Shown in pieces: positions 26,002 to 34,650 of a stretch of 64,000 bases of DNA. Location of the stretch: assembly GCF_938023125.1 (NCBI RefSeq), contig NZ_CALHDW010000007.1, positions 70,729 to 134,728 of the forward strand, read 5' to 3'. The notes beneath the pieces are model-generated. The model had not been told where the DNA came from and did not search any database. It saw only the letters and a program-made list of their open reading frames with translations. A program made the position numbers and the translations under genes. The stretch comes from an uncultured Porphyromonas sp. Its GTDB lineage: Bacteria; Bacteroidota; Bacteroidia; Bacteroidales; Porphyromonadaceae. Numbering within the stretch: position 1 is the stretch's first letter; every line of letters begins with the position of its first letter.

Positions 26002-28065
26002 TTAGTTGTTGAAGTCGAAATTAATACCCAAGCGGAGGGTCATCGGATTGATAGGATAGTGAGCCAGAGACCAGCGTCTAGAGGGCTGGATCAGCATCTC
26101 TCCGGCATTGTAGAGCATTACAAAAAAGCGCACTCTTCTTAGTTTGAAGTTGGCAAAGAGGTTGATCATGGGGAAGTTCCCAATTTTTACCTCTTGCTGA
26201 TTGACGAATTGCTGCACAGCAGGTTCGTAGTAGGGGGCGTAGTACTCCGTGTGATAGTGGCAATCGAGCCCTAGCTGAGTGCGCATAACACGTGCCGTAT
26301 AGAAGTCTAGATAGAGCGAGCCATAGGCCGAAAGAGTAGGTAGAGGCACCACCGTTTGGTTGCTGGATAGCTGATAGGCAACCTCGGCTTGCCACCCCAA
26401 AATACCCCAATGATACTGATGTTTTAGTCTTCCCTCAAGTATCTCGATGGGCGTTGCATGCTGCTGGGCAGTGCGTGTTGAGTCAAAATAGAGGGTATTG
26501 GCAAGTGTGGCTGAGTGCAGAGAAAACTCAGTACCCCACTGAGGTGCAGAGAGCGTCCCTCCCACTACGAATTGCTTTGTAAAGCCGAATTTAGTGTCCC
26601 ACCAGACATAAGACCCGTGGTGATGACTCCACAAATAGGGGACCCGTAGGAAGTGAAAGCGTGCATCGGCCTCAATACCAACAGGTACTCCCCATAGAGA
26701 AAATCGGGACGATACATTACCAGATAAGCGCATAGAGCCTATATCCGCTCCCAGAACGGCAATTTCTCCTCCTGCATCGAAGTTTAATCCGGTACCATTA
26801 TGCCGTTCCACTCGTCCCCCTATATAGGTGGCAAACTCTTTGGTATCTTGTCTTCCGGCAATTGAGTCTTGTACATAAAACGCACGATTTTCGAGTCGAG
26901 CATAGCCTGTGATCCCCATCTTTACCCAGGGGCGGAAGCCCTCGCGGAGGGATAAAGAAAAGGTGTTGGAGAACTGAACCATGCGAGTGGAGTCCAGTGG
27001 ATAGAAAGAGAGGGTATCCCGATCCTCCCCGGGTTTCCGCCACAGATGACTATATTTATTCCCATAAACGGAGGGAAGAGAGCCGGCTCTTTGTGCAATA
27101 AAGAGACGTACCCCACGATCATACGAGAAACGGTGTCCGATGCTACCAACAGGTACAAACATGACGGTATCTCGCTCAGAAATTGTGCCATTGGGGAGGG
27201 TACTTCCCCTACGGAAGTCCCGCAGAGATCCCAAGTTATAGCGGTGAGCCAACATAACATGGCCTACCCACATGGCATTACCTACTCCCGAAGAGTACTT
27301 AACAGGCATCTCAATAGAGCTAATATTTGTACGTCCGGATCCGTGCTCTTGTGGAGAGTCTATGTAGCTATCTTTGGCCAACCCTCCATTTTCGTTTTGC
27401 TTGATATAATTATTACCCGCTGAGGCAAATAGCTCATATCTAGGCAGTAGAACACTCGTGAAAAGCCGGTAACTGACCCCACTAGAGTGGTTGGCAATGT
27501 ATTGACCTCTTGAATAAGAATAGTTGAAGTCTCCCCCAAAATTGATAGCCTTCCCTAGGTTTACCGCCATGGTCATATCTAGCTCTTCCTCTCGCTGCTC
27601 TGCGGCACCATTGCGTTGGTAGAGTAGGTTGGTGTAGGGCGATTTGGTATTGTAGAAGAGTAGGTTATCGGGGTGGTAAAGGATCCCTTGATAAGCCGAA
27701 GCAAAACTAAAAGTAGGATAGTCGGCCTCCCTGTCAAAGAATGTTTTGAAGTGGCGAGGGCTAATTAGATTGGCGGTATATCCCATGGCAAGCCCTTTCC
27801 CTTCCACCATCTTTCGTCGGTAGTAGTCGAGCGCCATGGTATCGATATTGCTCTGGTAGGGAGCGCCTGTATAGGGATGCAGACGGAATCCTCGGAGGGT
27901 TTCGCCTCGGTTGATAAGCTCAGTGTCGCCAAAATCTTTTGCTACGCCAATCTTATAGTCGGACTGTGCAGAGAGGCTCTTGCTCGAGAAAATACTCAAG
28001 AAGATAAGGGCAAACAGTAGCTTTATCCGGGGAAATGGCCGATGGACTCGATACGGACGGATCAT
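26002..28065 (-). CDS. Putative porin (Porin_10-like beta-barrel)
   Basis: The 687-residue protein has a signal peptide ending near KSLSAQ (residue 34). A long beta-strand-rich body full of alternating aromatic residues follows. The end reads VMLYNAGEMLIQPSRRWSLA, then PINPMTLRLGINFDFNN, typical of the Bacteroidota putative-porin family. Substrate is unknown. The Rieske-like lipoprotein gene ends 12 bp before its start, so they are probably co-transcribed and both face the periplasm or outer membrane. Confidence 0.82.
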   Translation of the reverse strand: MIRPYRVHRPFPRIKLLFALIFLSIFSSKSLSAQSDYKIGVAKDFGDTELINRGETLRGFRLHPYTGAPYQSNIDTMALDYYRRKMVEGKGLAMGYTANLISPRHFKTFFDREADYPTFSFASAYQGILYHPDNLLFYNTKSPYTNLLYQRNGAAEQREEELDMTMAVNLGKAINFGGDFNYSYSRGQYIANHSSGVSYRLFTSVLLPRYELFASAGNNYIKQNENGGLAKDSYIDSPQEHGSGRTNISSIEMPVKYSSGVGNAMWVGHVMLAHRYNLGSLRDFRRGSTLPNGTISERDTVMFVPVGSIGHRFSYDRGVRLFIAQRAGSLPSVYGNKYSHLWRKPGEDRDTLSFYPLDSTRMVQFSNTFSLSLREGFRPWVKMGITGYARLENRAFYVQDSIAGRQDTKEFATYIGGRVERHNGTGLNFDAGGEIAVLGADIGSMRLSGNVSSRFSLWGVPVGIEADARFHFLRVPYLWSHHHGSYVWWDTKFGFTKQFVVGGTLSAPQWGTEFSLHSATLANTLYFDSTRTAQQHATPIEILEGRLKHQYHWGILGWQAEVAYQLSSNQTVVPLPTLSAYGSLYLDFYTARVMRTQLGLDCHYHTEYYAPYYEPAVQQFVNQQEVKIGNFPMINLFANFKLRRVRFFVMLYNAGEMLIQPSRRWSLAHYPINPMTLRLGINFDFNN

Positions 28066-28077
28066 GCAAACAGAGGG

Positions 28078-28536
28078 CTAATAGCGATTGTAAATAAGGA
28101 GACCGCGAGAGGTTCGCTGAGTGGCATAACTCCTGAGAGGAGCCTTGGTAGGCCCTCCGGTTGGTCCACCTCCCCCATAGAGGATACTATAAGTACTATG
28201 ACATTGGGGGCACTCGGCTTCCAATTGATCATTTACAAAGAGAAGGGCATCTGCGCTAACTTCGTGCGGACAGGCAAGGTCGTAGGCATAGTAAACTCCA
28301 TTCTCGAGCATACTGTGAACAACGAGGAGTCCCCCAAAACCTATGGCGCTATTCTCAATAGAGCGCTCTTCAATGCGAAGATAACCGGAGGGTTGTCGCA
28401 ATGAGACTGCCTCCGACGAGGCAAAGTCTATCTCGTAGTACACCGGTGCATCGGGTACTGTGGAACGCACATCTACCCCACACGAAGGGAGGAGTAGAAG
28501 GGTAATCCCGAGATAAAGAGACTTGGGGTGCACCAT
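28078..28536 (-). CDS. Rieske-like lipoprotein with altered cluster ligands
   Basis: A 152-residue lipoprotein with a lipobox LLPSC (Cys19). It carries CPH (Cys89, His91) and, 18 residues later, CPQCH (Cys109, Cys112, His113), then the Gly/Pro loop YGGGGPTGGPTKAPLRSY seen in Rieske folds. The classical Rieske ligand set is C-x-H and C-x2-H. Here the second pair reads C-x2-C with the His one residue later. The protein may bind a 3Cys-1His cluster, bind zinc, or have lost the metal. Bacteroidota carry many such degenerate Rieske-like lipoproteins. Confidence 0.7.
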   Translation of the reverse strand: MVHPKSLYLGITLLLLPSCGVDVRSTVPDAPVYYEIDFASSEAVSLRQPSGYLRIEERSIENSAIGFGGLLVVHSMLENGVYYAYDLACPHEVSADALLFVNDQLEAECPQCHSTYSILYGGGGPTGGPTKAPLRSYATQRTSRGLLIYNRY

Positions 28537-28554
28537 GATTAGCGTGTCGACTAC

Positions 28555-28971
28555 TTAAGTGTACTGTACCTTAGTGAGCATTTTTGCCACTTTGTCTAAG
28601 CCCTCCTTGAGGGGCTTCTCTACCATCATGCGAGCGAAAAAAGGAATATCAGCATCCAACACAAGGACGAGCCCGGTGCTAGATGGAGCTTCCGAAGAGA
28701 GCTGTATCTCAATGCTGAGAGACGAGGTAAGGACTGTTTGCCCCACAAGACGAATAAGCGAATGAGGTACACGCTTCTCTACAGATAGGGCTATATCCCC
28801 GGCTTTGGGCACGCTGAGCGAACAACTATCGGAGGTGATATCCTTAATTTCGATACCCTTGCTCTCTGCAAGCGGAGCAAGCGGACGAAGGTTTTCTAGA
28901 TTAGAAAGCTTGGCAAAGACAGCCTCACAAGGGGCCTCGATGTTGGCTTTCTTGCTTTTGAAGTCGGACAT
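28555..28971 (-). CDS. SRPBCC-superfamily protein
   Basis: A 138-residue protein with the START/Bet v 1-like pattern. It opens with a strand and the block APCEAVFAKLSNLENL, followed by alternating strands. A long C-terminal helix (RMMVEKPLKEGLDKVAKMLTKV) would close the hydrophobic cavity. No signal peptide, so cytoplasmic. Ligand and role are unknown. It lies between the Rieske-like lipoprotein and pyrE in a tightly spaced run. Confidence 0.75.
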   Translation of the reverse strand: MSDFKSKKANIEAPCEAVFAKLSNLENLRPLAPLAESKGIEIKDITSDSCSLSVPKAGDIALSVEKRVPHSLIRLVGQTVLTSSLSIEIQLSSEAPSSTGLVLVLDADIPFFARMMVEKPLKEGLDKVAKMLTKVQYT

Positions 28972-28998
28972 GAATCGAACTATTATTCCTCCAAAAAG

Positions 28999-29634
28999 TT
29001 ATTGACGCCAATGCGCAGGATCTTTGCGCCACTCATCGAGTAGAGGTTTGAGGTCGGGTGTGATATATCCAATCTTCTCTGCTTCGGTAAGTACGGCTCC
29101 GTAGTTGCTCAGTGTATGCATGGGCACTTTGGCTTCGGCAAACAGATCTTCGGCTACGGCAAAGCCATGGGTATATACTGCATAGAGCGCCAACACATCA
29201 GCACCTGCTACACGTAGAGCCTCTACCGCTTTGAGGCTACTCCCTCCGGTAGAAATAAGGTCTTCTACCACGAGTACTTTGCTCTGTTCGGGGAGGTAAC
29301 CCTCAATCAAATTTTGCATACCGTGGTCTTTAGCTTGAGAGCGAACATACACAAAGGGGAGGTGTAAAGCATCTGCCACTAGAGCCCCCCAAGAGATGGC
29401 CCCTGTAGCAACTCCGGCTATTACCTCTGTTTGAGGGTAACGATCGGCAATCTCCTTTGCCATTGCCATCTTGATATAATCGCGTGCTGAAGGGTAGGAT
29501 AGGGTGCGACGATTATCGCAGTAGATGGGGCTCTTCCAGCCTGATGCCCAGGTAAAAGGCTCATTAGGACGTAACTTTACGGCTTCGACCTCAAGGAGGT
29601 AGCGGGCAACGGTTTGTTCGGTTAGCTGTGACAT
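28999..29634 (-). CDS. pyrE: Orotate phosphoribosyltransferase
   Basis: Converts orotate and PRPP to OMP in de novo pyrimidine synthesis. The 211-residue protein has WASGWKSPIYCDNR near residues 24-37, GVATGAISWGALVAD, and the PRPP loop VLVVEDLISTGGSS. PyrK and PyrD for the preceding step are at 61-63 kb. Located 13 bp after trmD. Confidence 0.95.
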   Translation of the reverse strand: MSQLTEQTVARYLLEVEAVKLRPNEPFTWASGWKSPIYCDNRRTLSYPSARDYIKMAMAKEIADRYPQTEVIAGVATGAISWGALVADALHLPFVYVRSQAKDHGMQNLIEGYLPEQSKVLVVEDLISTGGSSLKAVEALRVAGADVLALYAVYTHGFAVAEDLFAEAKVPMHTLSNYGAVLTEAEKIGYITPDLKPLLDEWRKDPAHWRQ

Positions 29635-29647
29635 AATTATCGTAGTG

Positions 29648-30343
29648 CTATGGTTTTTTATTGTACTTTTCGAGGAGGTCGGGGCGAAGTCTTTTTGTGC
29701 GCTCTAGTGCCTGGCTTTCTCGCCATGCATTGATTTTGGCTTCGTGCCCACTGAGTAGGATATCGGGTACACGCCATCCCCTAAATTCGGCAGGGCGTGT
29801 GTATATGGGTGGAGCTAGCAGATCATCTTGGAATGTATCACTTAGGGCACTCTCCGCATCTCCCAATACGCCCGGTAAGAGACGTACAATAGCATCAGTC
29901 ATAAGAGCCGCAGGGAGCTCGCCCCCCGTGAGTACATAGTCTCCAACAGATATCTCTCGGGTAATGAAATGTTCACGAATGCGGTGGTCGATACCCTTGT
30001 AGTGCCCACATAGGATGAGGAGGTTTTCTCTCAGGCTTAGATCGTTTGCTATCCCTTGATTAAACTGCTCTCCATCGGGAGATGTATAGATAACCTCATC
30101 GTAGGTACGCTCTTTTTGTAGGCTTTCTATGGCATTGACGATGGGTTCCATCTTCATAACCATTCCTGCCTCTCCCCCAAAGGGATAGTCGTCTACTCGG
30201 TGCCACTTGTCGGTAGAGTAGTCCCGAAGATTGTGTAAAACAATCTTGGCAAAACCCTCTCGCTGTGCCCTTCCTAGTATAGAATATCCTATGAGAGGTT
30301 CTATCATCTCCGGGAGTACCGTTATAATGTCGATGCGTATCAT
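29648..30343 (-). CDS. trmD: tRNA (guanine-37-N1)-methyltransferase
   Basis: SPOUT-fold enzyme making m1G37, which guards against +1 frameshifts. The 231-residue protein has the trefoil-knot motifs LCGHYKGID and SVGDYVLTGGELPA, and the C-terminal block LLSGHEAKINAWR. It leads the minus-strand run with a -7 element 20 bp upstream. Confidence 0.96.
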   Translation of the reverse strand: MIRIDIITVLPEMIEPLIGYSILGRAQREGFAKIVLHNLRDYSTDKWHRVDDYPFGGEAGMVMKMEPIVNAIESLQKERTYDEVIYTSPDGEQFNQGIANDLSLRENLLILCGHYKGIDHRIREHFITREISVGDYVLTGGELPAALMTDAIVRLLPGVLGDAESALSDTFQDDLLAPPIYTRPAEFRGWRVPDILLSGHEAKINAWRESQALERTKRLRPDLLEKYNKKP

Positions 30344-30362
30344 ATAGTCTCTACTCTGAATA

Positions 30363-30370
30363 CAAAAGTA
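30363..30370 (-). promoter_or_regulatory. -7 promoter element of trmD
   Basis: Minus strand TACTTTTG fits TAnnTTTG exactly and would give a leader of roughly a dozen nucleotides before the trmD ATG. Confidence 0.55.
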
Positions 30371-30457
30371 CTAAGACCTACCCAATATCCGAGTACCTTG
30401 CGTCAAGTGATAAGGATAAATGCATGGAGCTCGCTCTCCTCTGGGGTAGCTCTTCAC

Positions 30458-30498
30458 AAAAAAGGTATCAATCGAAAAGAGACTTCCGATTGATACCT
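30458..30498 (-). terminator. Intrinsic terminator of the mutA-mutB operon
   Basis: AGGTATCAATCG and CGATTGATACCT form a perfect 12-bp stem around a 12-nt loop. On the minus strand a TTTTTT run follows directly. It lies 23 bp after the mutB stop. Confidence 0.9.
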
Positions 30499-30520
30499 AA
30501 ATGGAAAAATGAGCTAGGGC

Positions 30521-32683
30521 CTACTTGTTATCCCCCTCTTCGAGGAGTAACTCGAGGCATTTTGCGGCAGAATAGGCAACGGGAGTACCCGGTCCAAATA
30601 TCGCAGCAACTCCTGCTTGATAGAGGAAATCGTAGTCTTGAGCAGGGATAACCCCTCCGGCCGTTACGATAATATCGGGGCGCCCGAGGCGCTCTAGTTC
30701 GGCAATAACTTGAGGAATAAGAGTTTTATGCCCGGCAGCAAGAGAGCTAACTCCCAGGATGTTTACATCATTCTCCACAGCCTGACGAGCCGATTCTTCC
30801 GGGGTTTGGAAGAGAGGACCCATATCCACATCGAACCCAACATCGGCGTATCCCGTTGCTACCACTTTGGCCCCACGATCGTGACCATCTTGCCCCATTT
30901 TGGCAATCATAATACGTGGTTGTCTCCCATTACGTTGGGCAAATTCTTTTGCTAACTTAGTAGCATAGGCGAAGTCTTTATCCTCGCCAGATTCTTTTGA
31001 ATACACTCCGGAAATTGTTCTAACTACGGCTTTGTAGCGACCTACCACTACCTCACATGCATCCGAGATTTCTCCTAGAGACGCATGTAAAGATGCTGCC
31101 TTTACGGCAAGATCCAGCAGGTTGCCTTCTTTTGTTTTTACAGCTTGAGTAATAGCAGCAAGGGCCTCTTGTACGGCTTTTTCGTCGCGGTTGCTACGCA
31201 ACTCCTTAAGGCGGGCGATTTGTTGCTCACGCACGGCTGTATTATCAATCTCAAGGATATCGATAGGAGCTTCTTTCTCCAATCGATACTTGTTTACCCC
31301 CACAATGATCTGGCGATGAGAGTCGATGCGAGCTTGGGTACGAGCTGCAGCCTCTTCGATACGCATCTTGGGAAGCCCAGTTTCGATGGCTTTGGCCATA
31401 CCGCCCATAGCCTCTACCTCCTGGATATGCTGCCAGGCACGCTCGGCGAGCTGGTGGGTAAGCATCTCTACATAGTAGGAACCGCCCCAAGGATCAATCT
31501 CCTTGCAGATCATAGTTTCTTGCTGGATGTAGATTTGAGTATTGCGAGCGATACGAGCCGAGAAGTCGGTAGGAAGGGCAATAGCTTCGTCCAATGCATT
31601 GGTATGCAGAGACTGAGTATGCCCGAGAGCAGCTGCCATGGCTTCGATACAAGTACGCCCTACGTTGTTGAAGGGGTCTTGCTCTGTAAGCGACCAGCCC
31701 GACGTCTGACTATGTGTACGAAGAGCTAAACTCTTAGGATTGGTAGCTCCAAAACTTTTGACAATCTTTGCCCAAAGCATACGAGCTGCACGCATCTTGG
31801 CAATCTCCATAAAGTGATTTACTCCGATGGCCCAGAAGAAAGAGAGACGAGGAGCAAACTTATCCACTTCTATCCCGGCGTTAATCCCGGCACGGAGGTA
31901 CTCAATACCGTCGCAAAGAGTGTAGGCCATTTCGATATCTGCCGTAGCCCCGGCTTCTTGCATATGATAGCCTGAGATGGATATAGAGTTGAACTTGGGC
32001 ATCTTCTGCGAAGTGTACTCAAATATATCCGCAATGATATGCATTGAGAACTCGGGAGGATAGATGTATGTGTTACGTACCATGAACTCCTTGAGGATGT
32101 CATTTTGGATGGTACCTGCCATCTCTTCCAACTTAGCCCCTTGCTCTAGACCGGCATTGATGTAGAAGGCAAGGATGGGAAGAACGGCTCCGTTCATCGT
32201 CATCGAAACGGACATCTTAGATAGAGGGATCCCATCGAAAAGGACCTTCATATCCTCTAGAGAGCAGATAGAAACACCGGCTTTACCTACGTCCCCAACA
32301 ACTCGGGGGTGGTCGGCATCGTATCCACGGTGTGTCGGGAGGTCAAAGGCAACAGAGAGCCCTTTTTGCCCCGAAGCAAGGTTGCGTCGGTAGAATGCGT
32401 TGGACTCTTCTGCCGTAGAGAAGCCGGCGTATTGTCGGATCGTCCAGGCGCGGAGAGGATACATCGCACTATAGGGCCCTCGCAAATAGGGAGGGATCCC
32501 CGATACAAAATCGAGGTGCTCTAGGTCTTTTATATCCTCGTGGGTATATACTTTCTTAACATGGATTTGCTCGGGTGTGAGCCAAGCCTCCTCTTCTATA
32601 GAGGGCATACTCTGTACCGTAGGGTTCGTAGTAAAGCCCTGCTTATCTATGTCGATAGCGGCGTAATTGGGTCTTGTGTACAT
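30521..32683 (-). CDS. mutB: Methylmalonyl-CoA mutase, large (catalytic) subunit
   Basis: Adenosylcobalamin enzyme interconverting succinyl-CoA and methylmalonyl-CoA in the propionate pathway. The 720-residue chain is full length. The substrate barrel begins near TIRQYAGFSTAEESN. The C-terminal cobalamin domain carries the DxHxxG motif (Asp599, His601, Gly604) whose His binds cobalt from below. It is coupled to mutA (16 bp). Methylmalonyl-CoA epimerase and decarboxylase genes are not in this window. Confidence 0.97.
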   Translation of the reverse strand: MYTRPNYAAIDIDKQGFTTNPTVQSMPSIEEEAWLTPEQIHVKKVYTHEDIKDLEHLDFVSGIPPYLRGPYSAMYPLRAWTIRQYAGFSTAEESNAFYRRNLASGQKGLSVAFDLPTHRGYDADHPRVVGDVGKAGVSICSLEDMKVLFDGIPLSKMSVSMTMNGAVLPILAFYINAGLEQGAKLEEMAGTIQNDILKEFMVRNTYIYPPEFSMHIIADIFEYTSQKMPKFNSISISGYHMQEAGATADIEMAYTLCDGIEYLRAGINAGIEVDKFAPRLSFFWAIGVNHFMEIAKMRAARMLWAKIVKSFGATNPKSLALRTHSQTSGWSLTEQDPFNNVGRTCIEAMAAALGHTQSLHTNALDEAIALPTDFSARIARNTQIYIQQETMICKEIDPWGGSYYVEMLTHQLAERAWQHIQEVEAMGGMAKAIETGLPKMRIEEAAARTQARIDSHRQIIVGVNKYRLEKEAPIDILEIDNTAVREQQIARLKELRSNRDEKAVQEALAAITQAVKTKEGNLLDLAVKAASLHASLGEISDACEVVVGRYKAVVRTISGVYSKESGEDKDFAYATKLAKEFAQRNGRQPRIMIAKMGQDGHDRGAKVVATGYADVGFDVDMGPLFQTPEESARQAVENDVNILGVSSLAAGHKTLIPQVIAELERLGRPDIIVTAGGVIPAQDYDFLYQAGVAAIFGPGTPVAYSAAKCLELLLEEGDNK

Positions 32684-32699
32684 AATATTGCTCTACGGA

Positions 32700-34559
32700 T
32701 TAGATGCCGAAATGCTTATTGAAACTAGCGAGCGTGGCCAAGACATCGCTCTTTACATGTATGTAATGCTCAATTCCCAGAGCCTCGAGCTCGGGGCGAC
32801 AAGCCGGATTCCCTGCTACTACCATGGGGCATTTCTCTCCAATGGCTTGATAGGCCTCCGGAGCGTAGGTGGCATACTCATCGTCGCTAGAGCAGAGTAC
32901 TATGATATCAGCTCCTTTGCTAAATGCTTCGTCTACTCCCTCTTGGATAGAGTCGAACCCTAGGTTATCGATGAGTTTATATCCGGCACAAGCGAAGAAG
33001 TTGCCCGCAAATTGGGCACGAGCAAGGCGCATGGCAAGGTTACCAATCGTAAGCATGAAAACTACGGGTTGCTTGCTGGCCTGCTCTGTACTAAGGCGTA
33101 GTGCCTCGAAGTCCGAAGCCCCACGGCTGAAGTCCAAAGCGAGTACATCCTCTTCCTTGGAGTGGTCTACGCCACAAGAGTGGTGGTGTGCTTTTGTCTG
33201 AGGGAGCTTGTCGTGTACTGTCTCTCCAAAGTTGGGGAACTCGTTGGTGCCGAGTAGAGACTCTTTGCGTTGGGCCACTGCTTCGTGTCGAAAGCGATTG
33301 GTTGCGTTGATTCTCTCTTGTACCTTTCCTTCTCGCACAGCCCCGGCAAAACCGCCTTCCTGCTCAATTGAGAGGAACAATTCCCAGGCTTTGTGAGCAA
33401 TGTTTGAGGTTAGAGTTTCGATATAATAAGAGCCGGCAGAGGGGTCTATAACCTTGTCGAAGTGACTCTCTTCTTTGAGTAGAAGTTGTTGATTGCGAGC
33501 GATGCGCATGGAGAAGTCGTCGCTCGAACCATAAGGGGTGTCGAAGGGAAGTACTGTGATAGAGTCTACGCCGCCAAGGGCTGCGGACATGGCCTCTGTT
33601 TGCGTACGGAGTAGGTTCACGTAGCTATCGTAGAGGGTCATATTCCATTGCGAAGTAATGGCATGTTGATTGATTTTTGCCACCTTGCGATACTCTTCGC
33701 CATGCGCTGCCACGATCTCCGCCCAAAGCCAACGTGCTGCTCGGAATTTGGCAATCTCCATAAAGTAATTAGAGCTGATGCCAAAATTGAACTTGATACG
33801 TTTTGTTGCCTCCTCTACAGTATAGCCATCCTCTACTTGGGCGGAAAGCATCTCGGCTCCCCAGGCTAGGGCATAGCCTAGTTCTTGAGTTATGTATGCC
33901 CCTGCATTAGCAAGCATATAAGCATCCACTTGTAGTACTCGCACCCCCTTGAGGGCTTGAGCTGCCTCTACGACCTCACGAGCCTCAGCGCGCCAATCCG
34001 GATTGCGCTTCCCTCGTACAAGCTCTCTCTTGAAGGGGTTGTAGTTGATGGAGCCAATCACTTGGGCGGGGTCAATGCCTCTACCTTGTAAGTATTGAGT
34101 AAGCTCACGGGCCAAGCGAGCGGCTTGAGATACACAGCAGCTAAGGTTTAATTCGATAGCTGTTGGTTCGATATCTTTTAGGAGTGTGGAGAGACCCTCT
34201 TGGGTAATCCATGATGTAGCAAGGGTAAATGAGGGGGCATCTACGCCTTTGAAGAGCAAATCAAGAGCTATTCGATTCGCTTCTTCCGGCGAAGAGGCCT
34301 GAATCTCCTGCCGTGTGTACCATTCGTTATTCAGTTTCGTAGAGCGTACATAGGGATACTCGCCGGGAGCAACCATAGGGGTGAGCAATCCATCGAGATC
34401 CTCACGGCGGTAAAACGGTTGTACGTCAAAGCCTTCCTTGGTGCGCCATACGAGTTTTTTGTCGTAGGGAGCGCCTTTGAGGTCAGCAGTAATTTTTGCT
34501 TTCCACTCTTCTGCTGAAGTAGGAGAGAAGTCTGCAAAAAGATTTTGTTTTGTTGCCAT
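32700..34559 (-). CDS. mutA: Methylmalonyl-CoA mutase, small subunit
   Basis: Partner chain of MutB in an alpha/beta heterodimer. The 619-residue protein keeps the barrel and a C-terminal cobalamin-like domain. The DxHxxG motif is absent: the corresponding region reads MLTIGNLAMRLARAQFAGNFF. This is the normal state for the non-catalytic subunit. It precedes mutB in one operon that ends at a strong terminator. Confidence 0.95.
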   Translation of the reverse strand: MATKQNLFADFSPTSAEEWKAKITADLKGAPYDKKLVWRTKEGFDVQPFYRREDLDGLLTPMVAPGEYPYVRSTKLNNEWYTRQEIQASSPEEANRIALDLLFKGVDAPSFTLATSWITQEGLSTLLKDIEPTAIELNLSCCVSQAARLARELTQYLQGRGIDPAQVIGSINYNPFKRELVRGKRNPDWRAEAREVVEAAQALKGVRVLQVDAYMLANAGAYITQELGYALAWGAEMLSAQVEDGYTVEEATKRIKFNFGISSNYFMEIAKFRAARWLWAEIVAAHGEEYRKVAKINQHAITSQWNMTLYDSYVNLLRTQTEAMSAALGGVDSITVLPFDTPYGSSDDFSMRIARNQQLLLKEESHFDKVIDPSAGSYYIETLTSNIAHKAWELFLSIEQEGGFAGAVREGKVQERINATNRFRHEAVAQRKESLLGTNEFPNFGETVHDKLPQTKAHHHSCGVDHSKEEDVLALDFSRGASDFEALRLSTEQASKQPVVFMLTIGNLAMRLARAQFAGNFFACAGYKLIDNLGFDSIQEGVDEAFSKGADIIVLCSSDDEYATYAPEAYQAIGEKCPMVVAGNPACRPELEALGIEHYIHVKSDVLATLASFNKHFGI

Positions 34560-34582
34560 ATTGTGTATTGTCTTTTCTATCT

Positions 34583-34624
34583 CAAAGTAATGGGGCCGAT
34601 ACGCTTATCGGCTATGCAAAGTAA
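34583..34624 (-). promoter_or_regulatory. Hairpin flanked by direct repeats upstream of mutA
   Basis: GCCGATA and TATCGGC form a perfect 7-bp stem with a 4-nt loop (34595-34612). An identical 8-mer, CAAAGTAA on the plus strand, flanks it at 34583 and 34617, 34 bp apart. On the minus strand these read TTACTTTG, one base short of the TAnnTTTG -7 element. The site may combine the end of the AddB-like gene with the promoter or operator of mutA. Confidence 0.4.
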
Positions 34625-34650
34625 GCACTTTATAAGCTATTGACGATACT

